The translations under genes and the position numbers were made by a program. DNA of 64,000 nt from the NCBI RefSeq assembly GCF_901709675.1, contig NC_051100.1:6882001-6946000 (forward strand). Reading direction: 5' to 3'. The notes under the pieces were generated by a model, which saw nothing but the letters and a program-made list of their open reading frames with translations, was not told the origin of the DNA and did not search any database. How positions within the stretch are numbered: the first letter of the stretch is position 1; each line of letters begins with the position of its first letter. The stretch comes from Syngnathus acus (lineage: Eukaryota > Chordata > Actinopteri > Syngnathiformes > Syngnathidae). Positions 18,401 to 64,000 of this stretch are shown here, piece after piece.

Positions 18401-21400
18401 GAGTGGCCCAAAGGTTGCCAGCTTGATTCTTAATTAAATATGAGGTTTTGAGTCTTGCATTTATATTTTATATGAAAATGTTGCTTTTGTGCTTTAGGGA
18501 GATGCCGGTCAAACAGGCTTCCCTGGAACAATGGGGCCTGCTGGAAAAATGGTATCACACGGCAAGCTATTATCCCACAAAGCTTATATTATATTGACCT
18601 GACAAAAACAAAACAAAACAACTCTGAGCTTTTTCTTTGACAGGGCGAGCGCGGGGAACAAGGCGAGATTGGAGTCTCTGGACCCATCGGCGAACCTGTT
18701 AGTATTCATCCTGCTTTTATTTTTTGGATTTTAAATAAATTAAGTCATGGGACCTCCTTTATTATTGTTAACTGTTTATTTTTCTACGCTTACAGGGAGA
18801 TTTGGGAGAACACGGCCCGGTGGGTCCAGCTGGAAAGCTTGGTTCCAGGGTAAGCTATTTGGGAGCAAGCAAATACTTTTATATTCTTTCACAGAAAAAA
18901 ATAGGGGCTACTTAACATATTCAATTGAATGTGAGTTATTTTGCTGAATGAAATTGGTTGCCATTGGCCATCTTATCTAATTGATTTATTTATTGATAAC
19001 ATCAGGGGATAATTGAATTATTTGATCAAGGGATAATTGAATTATTTGGTGAGCCAAAGTAATTTTATTCAACAGATTACAATGTTAGATGCTGTTACAT
19101 TTAAACAAGAAAAGCCAGGGAAGGTTTTTTCCCAGTAGACTTTGGTATAATCTAGCACATCTCACTTGAGGTCTACTTTCACAGTGAGGGGAGAGCAGTC
19201 TGAAAGGCTCTACTGTTTTCCTGACATTCTTGACAGTGCCGCAGAGATCAAATGAGAGACAAAGTGAAGAAATGCTGCCATGCTTTGTTGGCTACGCTAA
19301 AAGTTTACTACATGAGCCACGGAAAGACATTTTAACCTTCATTTTGTGTAAAAAACAAACAAACAAGAACAAAAAAACTTTTACATGTATTTATGGGTTT
19401 GTGATAGGGACCTAAAGGTGATCCTGGCCTCCCTGGTATTCCAGGACCTCCTGGCACTCCTGGCATGAAAGGAGAAAGGGTAAGAAAATCATCACAGTAC
19501 ATCTTGGAAAAACGATGGTTTGGATGATTATTTCTCAACACTTATCTCCATATGTGGAGGCCTAATACACGCACGCACACACAAAGCTACACACACACAC
19601 ACACACCAACAGCAAGGCTCATTTGTCTTGTTGATTACAGGGTGAGCGAGGAGAAGGAGGCCCCAAGGGAGACCAGGTATGAAATCCTCATATGAAATGA
19701 TTATTTCATGTATGGCGTATAATGATACTTAACCCAAAAAATGATTACATATTTTTTCAGGGTCCACAAGGTGATGAAGGCAACCCTGGGGAGAGAGGGG
19801 ATAATGTAAGACCATATGCAAATATAAGCTCGTTCTTTTCACCAGGAAATTCAATGCATGATGCTTCCATATGTATTTATTGATGTATCGTATCGTTTGA
19901 AGGGTGAGCCTGGAGAAGCTGGAGCAAAGGGAGAGGTGCGTAACAATTTATATTTTGGCATTGCATACATTGAATATGCTTCAATGATTCAATGATTTCT
20001 CAAGACTGGGAACCCCGGCGAGCCTGGTAATAGAGGTCCAGAGGGAATTCGAGGCCAGCCTGGAATTGAGGGTCCGCCTGGCACACCAGGACCGCGAGGC
20101 ATGCAGGGGAACAGAGGCCCGCCTGGAGCCAGAGGAACACAAGGCCCTGCGGTAGGTATAGCACACTCTCGCTAAAAAGTACCCACAGCTCATCATTGCA
20201 ACTTTATGAGCACAATGAAGAAGGATCGGGGTATTCAAAAGTTTATTTTCGTAAACTTGAAAAGAACTCTCAAAAGACCAGAAGACTGGGATGGTGAAGT
20301 GTTTGGTGTCTTAAAGCACCCTACCACTGTTTGTGTTGCAGGGTAAAGAACCAAGCGACCAGCATATCAAGCAGGTCTGCATGCGAGTCATGCAAGGTAA
20401 AAAGCGATGACCCCATTCATCATCCCCTCATGCCTCGTTTATGACTTGAATCTAGCTCACGTATCACGGCGCCGGCCTTCTCTCTTAATGATCAAGACGC
20501 TTGGCCAATACTACACAGTTCACACACAGAAAAGAAAAGGGCTCATAAGCAAAACATGAAATAAACTTCAGGCTTTGTTTATTTGATGGATGAAAGATTT
20601 CCTTGTTCGCCTGGAAAGAAATGTTCCAGGGGAAGAGGCAACCTCTCTTCTCTTTATTCTTTTGCTCTTGTGTCTTCCAAACTCATCTCCTAGAGTCATT
20701 ACTTTTTTATAGCCGAGCTGCTGAAAAATTAATTACACCTCCAGCAGACCTCTTCTCCTCTGCTCAGAGGTAAAAAAAAAAAAGTCAGTATAAGGGAAGG
20801 CAATGTTTAAAGGGAACAGTCAGGCTGCATGCGCTGCATGAATTTTCAGGAAGTGCAAGATATCAAGCAACACAGAATCACAGGAGATTAATATTGGATC
20901 ATTTGCACCATGAACATACATTTTCTGTGGCTCAATGCTGTGTTAAAAAGTAGAGTCTCTTCTCTTTTCAATGTACTGAGGGTTTTAATGAAATCCAGGA
21001 GAAGTTTTAAGGATCTTCTTTACTTTACTTCTTGCTTCACTCTGAATTGAACCCACAAGCGCACCGAGAACATCTCGATGAACCCTCCCTCTAACACCGC
21101 TGTCTGTCGTGAAATTATTTAATTCTTTCATGATTTTGTCTCCAATAGAACAATTAGCGCAGTTGGCTGCTAGTTTGAGAAGACCTGAGTCCGGCGCTGC
21201 CGGCTTACCTGGGAAACCCGGACTCCCGGGCCCTCCCGGGGCTCCGGGAGACAATGGCTTCCCAGGACAGGCAGGGACAAGAGGCCTTCCTGGACTCAAA
21301 GGACCACCAGGACACATTGGAGCCAAAGGACCCAAAGGTAACTGCAGCGCAGACCACTACCGATTAAACATAATTAAGCAAATTGTGTTTACTTTTCTTT

Positions 21401-21947
21401 TTTTCTTAGCAGCAGGCCACAGAACTATTGTTGAACAGAAGGGAGAAAATCAAGAAAAGTAGAGAAAAAGATAATGTTAGATGGCAGGAATGTACTATAT
21501 TTGATTCTAGGGTGTGGGTAGTTGGAAATAAAATGAATGAAAAATAATGCTGGTAAGTCATATGATGTCATCATACAGTGTTTGTTGCTTGCAGGTGATA
21601 TGGGTGACAGAGGTTCCCGTGGGCCCACAGTGAGGGGATCCAAAGGTCAGCAAGGACCTCCAGGGCTCCCCGGTGAGTAAACATTAGACTTTTAAACGCA
21701 AACATTCAGGTCAGGTCTGGGTCTGTCGAGGCTTACAAGACCAAAATATACGCTTGCAGGCGAGGCTGGCAAACCCGGTTACGGTCAGGACGGTCGCGAT
21801 GGCCAGAGGGGACCTCCTGGTCTTCCAGGACAGCCCGGTGTCCCTGGGCCTCCCGGTACAGCCGGTCCGAACGGCTACTGTGATCCATCGTCTTGCAATC
21901 TGTCACCGGGAGCTCAGCCGGAAGTGAAGGGACCTGCAAGGAACTAA
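12330..21947 (+). CDS. col9a1: collagen alpha-1(IX) chain, short form, 32 coding exons
   Basis: Splicing 32 exons with GT/AG borders gives 2,022 nt, 673 residues plus TAA. Collagen IX is a FACIT heterotrimer on cartilage and vitreous collagen II fibrils. Order: signal peptide (1-25, hydrophobic [15 protein letters not shown]), COL3 (about 26-156), NC3 with CPNSC (162-166), COL2 (about 169-506), NC2 (about 507-537), COL1 (538-650), NC1 with two cysteines (652, 657). It is alpha-1, not alpha-2 or alpha-3, because NC2 reads [14 protein letters not shown] and the NC3 flank [13 protein letters not shown] matches human COL9A1 nearly residue for residue. Length and exon number match the human short isoform (about 678 residues). 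No NC4 domain is encoded between hps6 and this start. Teleosts often keep two col9a1 copies, and which copy this is cannot be told here. Confidence 0.94.
12737..15248 (+). other. col9a1: col9a1 COL3 domain exons 2-10
   Basis: Exons: 12737-12790, 12864-12899, 13025-13087, 14260-14313, 14606-14641, 14717-14740, 14844-14897, 15054-15107, 15216-15248. All are phase 0, multiples of 3, most 54 or 36 nt, and begin with a glycine codon except exon 2, which begins RES before the first Gly. They encode Gly-X-Y repeats. One short interruption (GVGSDG, exon 7, a 24-nt exon) falls where human COL9A1 is also interrupted. The last exon ends GMLGSADL, the start of NC3. Confidence 0.9.
13088..14259 (+). other. 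col9a1 intron 4
   Basis: A 1.17 kb intron, one of the longest in the gene. AT-rich first half; the second half (about 13,800-14,230) is more balanced in composition. No exon, RNA gene or repeat family recognised. Confidence 0.6.
15326..15560 (+). other. col9a1: col9a1 NC3 and start of COL2, exons 11-12
   Basis: Exons 15326-15382 and 15507-15560. Exon 11 begins with CPNSCSSG: the two NC3 cysteines, which in collagen IX form interchain disulfides. Together with exon 10 the joint reads GSADLCPNSC. The following [13 protein letters not shown] is a strong match to the human alpha-1 chain. Confidence 0.9.
15561..16734 (+). other. col9a1 intron 12
   Basis: A 1.17 kb intron with no recognised exon or repeat. 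It ends in a T-rich tract and TCCTAG acceptor. Confidence 0.6.
19006..19048 (+). repeat. 24-bp tandem duplication in col9a1 intron 23
   Basis: GGGATAATTGAATTATTTG occurs twice with a 24-base period. Local duplication without known function. Confidence 0.85.
19567..19607 (+). repeat. imperfect (CA)n microsatellite
   Basis: CACGCACGCACACACA followed by a short break and about eleven CA units, within the intron between col9a1 exons 24 and 25. Confidence 0.9.
20342..21337 (+). other. col9a1: col9a1 NC2 domain and start of COL1, exons 29-30
   Basis: Exons 20342-20396 and 21149-21337, joined in phase 1 (G|AA). They encode [18 protein letters not shown] then [16 protein letters not shown], the NC2 trimerisation region. 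Cys517 corresponds to the NC2 cysteine that links the chains. The rest of exon 30 is Gly-X-Y repeat ([16 protein letters not shown]), close to human COL9A1. Confidence 0.93.
20397..21148 (+). other. col9a1 intron 29
   Basis: A 752-base intron; an A-rich run lies at about 20,772-20,784. No recognised exon, RNA gene or repeat family. Confidence 0.6.
21595..21947 (+). other. col9a1: col9a1 COL1 end and NC1 domain, exons 31-32
   Basis: Exons 21595-21672 (78 nt) and 21760-21947, phase-1 joints. Two interruptions, GPTVRGSKG and KPGYGQDG, occupy the same places as the interruptions in human COL1 of alpha-1(IX). NC1 starts YCDPSSC: the paired cysteines at the COL1/NC1 boundary typical of FACIT collagens. 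The chain ends KGPARN followed by TAA (21945-21947). Confidence 0.93.
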
Positions 21948-22248
21948 AAGCCACTCTGGGAGAGACAGAGACTATTGGATTCAAACATGTTTCATCTCAG
22001 GGGTTTGTGGTGCCTTCCCTCCATTAACCTCTAGTCTTGTCTTCGCAAGCTCTGCCACAAGGCGCCCAGCTCCTGAAAAACACACGTTTGTTACTGGTTG
22101 CCAAAATCTATCGTGTGTTCTTTTTCTTTCCGACCTGGATTGGTGTTTTTATAGTCCCAGCAATGTGTTATGATTGTTCATCCTAGTTTCTCTCAATTCA
22201 CAGTATTTTTCCCCCTCTCCTCCCTTGAAAAACTTGTCAATCACCCCA

Positions 22249-22461
22249 AATAAATTTGGATCAGGTCTTGCCTTTTTGTTTTGTATGTGGTAATTTATCA
22301 GACAAATGATCTTTTTTTTTTTACGATTGTCCAAATGTCAGAAAGTCTTTTCTGTTGCAAATAAAAGGACAGAGGGTGTCACACTGACTTCAGTGTATGT
22401 TGTAAATCTGTAAAAAAAAACATGTTTAGGTTGTGGTTTAGTATATTTCCTACAAAATAAA
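22249..22461 (+). terminator. col9a1: col9a1 poly(A) signals
   Basis: AATAAA at 22,249-22,254, 22,360-22,365 and 22,456-22,461 on the col9a1 strand, 0.3-0.5 kb after the stop. They predict a 3'UTR of about 0.3-0.55 kb. Confidence 0.6.
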
Positions 22462-22549
22462 CTGATGTGACATTTTGCCTCGTTGTACAGGACAACAACA
22501 TTATATTTTAGTAATGATGAGCGCAATGGTCATTAATGTAACAAATAAA

Positions 22550-25500
22550 TAAAAAAAATACACACAGAACTGTTTATTCTGTATGAATTTTTTGGGTATT
22601 AGTCATTCATTAAAAAATTACCTCAAGATTATGCATTGTTTCATAAAGCTTATTTTAAATATACTAATTGGAGACAATTTGCAGAGAATGAACTTTTTAT
22701 TTTTTAAATATTGTCCTGATTTATTTTAAATTAGCATTTATTATATATGAGGTTTGTGTGTTCGTAAGTGGAATCCAGAAAAGAATAAAAACTGAATGCC
22801 ACAAATAAAGCACGACATAACGTTTATTGCACACAAGTAAGGCAAAGGATAGTTCAGATCAAGAAAATGTTGCAAAGAAACATATCAGAGAACTTCTGCT
22901 CATGGTAAACACACAAGATTTTGTGTGGGAAAACATAAACAAAAAAAAAAGGAACATTTCCAAAATAGCTAATTACGTGTCAAACAAAGTGAGGTAGATA
23001 TTGAAGCAAACAAAAAGGAGGACGAAAAGGACACTTAGCACGACACCAGTTTATCAACAGAGTTGCTGTGAGAGCAGCAGGCAGACATTTTTAAGCTGAG
23101 AGAGCATGCTGAGATGCTGATCCATACTCCCCTCATTACAAGTTTATTCACAAGATTACATGACACTTGATTTCACAATAACTTTGCATTTGAGGATTGT
23201 AGAGAACAAAATGACAAGATAAGCAGGTGATTAAAATGACGTCATTGTTCCAATAAATGATGCACAAATCCACACCTTTGTGTTTGCACTCAATTTACAG
23301 TTAAATAGATTTGCACTGAAATGCTGGTGATGTGAGCTGTGACATCAGAAGCCACTTTTCAGTCCTCCCTCGTTATCGGAGCTAAATTGAAGTGATGTGA
23401 ATATTGAGTGCACACACGAGAAGCTCTCATCAGTATACCAGAGAAAAAAAACAGGAAGTTCAGATTACTTTTCATGCCCTCAGAATTCGATCAAGGTCAG
23501 CTTTATTGTCTCAGAGGGGAGCCCATTAAGAGGAACGTGATGAAAAAAGCCACAAGCCAACAGAAAACCTATTGCTCAAAGTCCCTTTCCTACATTTCAC
23601 TCTTATCCAGCAGGGGGCTCTTTAGACTCATAAATGAAGTCTTCAAATAAGACCCACTCACATTTTACAATCCAGATGACTAAACAACTATGCTTTAATA
23701 ACAAAAAATACAAACATATTTTGTGTAGGTTGTGATGCTCTTTGATGTGAGACTTGAAAGAAAAACAAAAGAAACACAATTTCAAAAAGATGTGGAGAAA
23801 AGGCTGTCAGAACCTCAGTCACCAATCTTGTACATTATCAAATACAACAGGACATGTTACAAATTAAAGCCTTTGAGTCCAACTTTCATTACCACAGCAC
23901 CAAATAACATATAATTTTCACAAAGTTTAAACTTGCAGAACAACTGCATGAAGAAATGTATTATGGCAATATTATTTATTACTGTAATGTCTGTTTGACT
24001 CAAAGCGTACAATCAGTACATTAAAACGAGTTTAGAAATGAGCAAATAAATCAATCAAAATCTTCCAGTCTTAAGACGATGAAATAAAAAGAAAAAGAAC
24101 CTGGATGTTAACACGTCAAGTAGAAATGTTGATTGAGTGTAGTGTTCCGATTACTTTGGCGACGTTGAAAAGCAAAGATATACAAATAACACCAGAGGAA
24201 TCATCATTTGCAAACACTGTGTAAACTCAACACGAGACTTGAAATCAACTAAGGCACACAAAGCATCAGCCTTTCTAATCGTGTATAACTGAGAACCTTA
24301 ACACGTCGTTAAAATGATAACTTGCTTGTGTAATTACATCATCAGGTCCCATTACAAGCCCCATTAGCCCAAACCAAAATTCACGTGCAAAAAAAATCCC
24401 CTCATCATCACTCATTATCATGGTATACATCTGGGAGTATTTCAACATGAAGGCAAGGATAACAATGTGCATGAAGAAGCACTAGGGACATAGTAACAAT
24501 AAATAAATACAATTACAACAATAAAGTCATTTAAATCAAGTGTTAAATTGATTCAATTGCAATATCACACAAATAAAGTCTTGCAGCATTGTAGAAGTAG
24601 AAACATGATTAAAAAAAAGTCATGTGAGAACGAAGTCATCAAATTAAAAGAATTAATTGGCAATTCTAGTACAATAAAGTCACACTGTTACGAGAAGAAT
24701 ATCGCTTTACAAGAATAAAAGTATATTGTTGAGAAAGTTATGAAACCCTTGTAGACATATTTATTCTAATGATGTTTTAAATTATTTGATGATATCAATG
24801 TGTGAGAATAAAGTTTGTAGGTTAGAAAAGCCACAATGTACAAGGGGAAAAAAATAAACTTGCTATATTAAGAGCGTAACTAAATTAGGTAGGCAAAACT
24901 TTAAGATTAGGACTGGTAAACAAAATGTTTAAATAATATGAAAGAAGTCATACACTGATATTTAAGTTGTTAATCTACAAGACGAAAAATAAAAAACACC
25001 TGACTGAAATACAACAAAATATAATCAGAAAAGGGGAACATTTCACATCAAATTTGTTATATGTAATAATTTATAATGTCAATTATGAGTCTTCTAACAA
25101 TACAGCTTTACGCATGTGTGTTTTCTTTTAATTTCATTTTTACTTTATTGACTTGAGTCTATGCCTCATGAAACATTTAAACACACAGCACATTATTTCC
25201 TCATGTATCAATCCGCCCTGTGATGCGATTTGCCTTTTTTTTTTTTTCAACAGCCAGTTGACATACCAAAGCAAATTGAAGACCCAGTAAATGGGAAGAC
25301 ATATTTAGTTTCGTTTGTTAATAATTATCATGCACGATGTAAATCACTTTAAAACCTAAGACAGTCCACACATACAAAATTGGGTTAATCCCCATTCCAG
25401 AAAAAAAGAGCTGAGCTCTTAATATATTCTTTAAGATCTCGCCACAAAAATAAATAATTCTATATCAGACACAGTGGATGCACTTTGGTTTTACATAAGG

Positions 25501-26099
25501 CGCTGGATTTTCTTTTAAGGAGATTTTTTTTCATTTTAGATGTTTGCTCACACTCTCTCCCTCAAACACACTTCTATTATCAGACTATTATTCAAATGTG
25601 TTAGGTCACCCACAGGCTCTGTAGTAGTCTGATAACAAGGAGTTCCACAGGGCGACTGCTCAACGCAAAGACCACCTCGTAAAGTTGACAGAAGTAAAGA
25701 GCGACATTAAAGGAACAGCTAATCTCTTTCTTTTTCGTCTTTCGACACACATGCACGCATAAACAGCGCGATGGCTTATCTGAATGAGAACAGAAATGTG
25801 CAAGGCGTGTTAATTAAGGAGGCAAACAAATAATTAAGATCATGTTATTCCGACGGGGCTCAAAGTGACTAAAAGTCATTTCTCGGACTTGAGACTTAAT
25901 GAGAGTTGACAAGGAATGCATTACATCACAGCACAGCAGGAAGGAGGGTCGGGTAAAAAATAAGACCGAACCCAAAAGTACATCTTTGCAAAAAATAGTA
26001 AGATTGCATTCAAAACAAGCCCATTAGCAATGTCACAAAAAAGGCCCTGACTGTACAGTACCAAAGTGGTGTTGGGATAGACCCAGTGTGGGACGCCAG
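22550..26099 (-). other. col19a1: putative col19a1 3'UTR and convergent intergenic region
   Basis: About 3.5 kb between the two stop codons' flanks, AT-rich, no coding signal on either strand. On the minus strand, poly(A) signals (read as TTTATT on +) occur at 25,144, 24,760, 23,975, 23,502, 23,143 and 22,823. If the last is used, the col19a1 3'UTR is about 3.3 kb and ends only about 350 bases from the col9a1 end. The true end cannot be decided from sequence. A CTCF-like core is listed separately. Confidence 0.45.
23607..23618 (+). promoter_or_regulatory. CTCF core-like motif
   Basis: CCAGCAGGGGGC matches the vertebrate CTCF core consensus CCASYAGRKGGC at every position. It lies between the convergent col9a1 and col19a1 coding ends. 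Occupancy cannot be inferred from a single motif. Confidence 0.4.
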
Positions 26100-62467
<36,368 letters not shown>

Positions 62468-64000
62468 CTAAGGAAGACAAATAAAGGAGATTGAGATGAG
62501 AGCGGGAATATGTTACAACAGGTGTTATACTCTGTACACACGCTGCCAGCAAATAAGGCTTGACAGCAGCTCCTGTCGCACTTTCTAATTTGCTTTTAAT
62601 TAACAACAAGAAAACAGCTTAATTGCTGCACCCCGTGTGGCCTGCAAGTCTTTGTTCCCTCCTCTGGTTCACTGTCTCCTCTTCCAGCTGTGCGAGTCCC
62701 TCGTGCATCAATCAAAGCAGAGAGCATATACAGCAGCGAGCCGGCCAAGCCGCAGAGCTTGGCGGTATTGACGAGCAAGGTCAGCGAGAAGTGATCGTTT
62801 TACAAAAGGCCTTGAGTCCTTGAAAGTGTATAGGACTTCAAACACTAACATCTTAATGAGGTGTATTGCTTTCTGAAGCAAACTAAAGTTAATATGATTT
62901 ATAAAATGCGTGCAAGGGATCAGTGAAACTTTGTGATAAATATCTCAACTGGTGGAGCATCATCGGCCATGCGAGACTTGTCGTTATCTAATAGTAGAGT
63001 ACCCCCCCCCCCCCCCCCCCCATCCCCGGGTGGGCGCAGCACGTGTGATCTGAGAGAACATGCATTTTTTTGCCGCACTAGGATAAAGTGCAATTGCAAA
63101 TCCACTACAATAAATTCCAGTGGCACTCTCATTGTCAGAGTGGGCTTAGGTCTAAATTAGGGATATGCAATTTATATGCTGGAGGGGCTCGCAATTTTTT
63201 ATCACTGCTCCTGCAGGGCTACATATGACCACATACTTTGCAATCAGGTGTATGAAAAAAACATTGTTCAATTCACATTTCTTCAAGAACATATTTTGAT
63301 GCATGCATAACAGAATGACAATCACAATCAAACAATAAAGCACTTGAGGCAACAAGATAGACACATACTGGAATATTGTTGCAGTGCAAAAGGCTATGTT
63401 GCAACAATTACCATTCAAGAGTGCCACAAAACTGCTGAACAAGAAACGAACACCAAGTGCAAGAAATCAATTCGCAAGTGTTTTTTTTTTTTTTTTAACA
63501 AAATGAACTCACTCAAAAATTCAATATCATTGAGGTTCTGTGCTTGTACTGCATATCGTTCCAAATCTGAGAAAAATAAAAGCTAGATGCCTACTCATAT
63601 TGTAATAAAGAGCTCAGTAAAAGTGAAACCAAAACATGTCTGAAATCTAGTGGCGATTGGTAATATCACATATTACAACTATAGTTGCAAAAATCTAGTG
63701 GCGATTCATATATCATAACTTACAACTATAGTTGCAAAAATCATATTTGCAAAAATGGGGAGTCACTGGTCTTATTTGTTAAGTTCAATCAATTCCAAAT
63801 ATTATAATATTCAAAATATTCATATATGTCTATGGCTGGAATGAAGCCAACACGGTTCACAAGAATCACAATGCAACAGATTCCACCAACACTCAACGTA
63901 TGCTGACTTTGAATAATTGATTTTGATGCGTCTGCATAACAGCAACAGCGTGACAGCAACAGCGACAAAAGACCAGAATTCAACAAGCTCTGTCGGTTGT
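62468..64000 (-). other. col19a1 intron to window end
   Basis: No exon seen. It contains a C20 run (63,002-63,021) and a two-copy 48-bp duplication (63,643-63,738). The next upstream col19a1 exon lies beyond the window. Confidence 0.6.
63643..63738. repeat. 48-bp tandem duplication
   Basis: Two copies, both starting AAATCTAGTGGCGATT and ending ACAACTATAGTTGCAA, with several differences between them in the middle. The segment ACAACTATAGTTG is itself nearly palindromic. Confidence 0.85.

Larger units (their letters stand above)
16735..20151 (+). other. col9a1: col9a1 COL2 domain exons 13-28
   Basis: Exons: 16735-16788, 16880-16933, 17021-17074, 17527-17580, 17663-17716, 17788-17841, 17918-17971, 18369-18413, 18498-18551, 18644-18697, 18796-18849, 19408-19479, 19641-19676, 19761-19805, 19903-19935, 20005-20151. 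All are phase 0 and mostly 54 nt, the classic collagen exon unit; exon 28 (147 nt) encodes a long uninterrupted Gly-X-Y stretch. Continuity of the Gly repeat is perfect across every joint, with exon 28 starting T after GE. Donors of exon 14 (GTCCGT), exon 20 (GTTGCC) and exon 22 (GTTAGT) depart from the usual purine at +3. Confidence 0.9.

Noticed and set aside
12330-21947. The + strand collagen gene as col9a2 or col9a3
   Set aside because: GSAD next to the NC3 cysteines first suggested alpha-2, but the NC2 sequence [12 protein letters not shown], the [13 protein letters not shown] flank and the COL1 interruptions all match alpha-1.
63002-63160. + strand and - strand frames rich in Pro or Gly
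   Set aside because: These are translations of a C20/G20 homopolymer, not collagen.

Overview
The window looks like nuclear DNA of a ray-finned fish, probably a percomorph teleost. The evidence is the many very short collagen exons with small AT-rich introns, tRNA-headed SINE, L2-like and Tc1-type MITE repeats of kinds common in teleosts, and three vertebrate genes recognised from their translations. The species cannot be named from the sequence alone.

Layout. Positions 1-6,840 are AT-rich with no supported gene, apart from a long (GA)n tract near 6.2 kb. An intronless hps6 gene (BLOC-2 subunit, + strand) has its promoter near 6.85 kb, its CDS at 7,192-9,879 and poly(A) signals up to 10.86 kb. 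About 2.4 kb downstream, on the same strand, is a complete 32-exon col9a1 (12,330-21,947, 673 codons). It encodes only the short form of the collagen IX alpha-1 chain, with no N-terminal NC4 domain. Facing it on the minus strand is a large FACIT collagen gene, identified as col19a1: 36 exons between 26,100 and 62,467 encode the last 708 residues. Its N-terminal exons (signal peptide, TSPN/laminin-G-like domain, first collagen repeats) lie beyond the right edge.

How the genes relate. Col9a1 and col19a1 are tail to tail, as COL9A1 and COL19A1 are in human 6q13, and this supports both identifications. Their last four coding exons have the same architecture: the same phase-1 joints, and a 78-nt penultimate exon in both. 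Both products are fibril-associated matrix proteins. Hps6 is functionally unrelated (lysosome-related organelle biogenesis), and human HPS6 lies on another chromosome, so its position here is a lineage-specific neighbourhood.

The points most worth a second look are the short-form-only col9a1 with a splice-acceptor-like tract right before its ATG, a GSAD motif in the alpha-1 NC3 region resembling the glycosaminoglycan site of alpha-2(IX), the shared 3' architecture of the two facing genes, a cluster of palindromic mobile elements near 31 kb, a possible C/G hairpin in the hps6 3'UTR, and a CTCF-like core between the convergent genes. I found no CRISPR array, operon, provirus or unknown multi-gene system; this is an ordinary animal locus with some interesting details.
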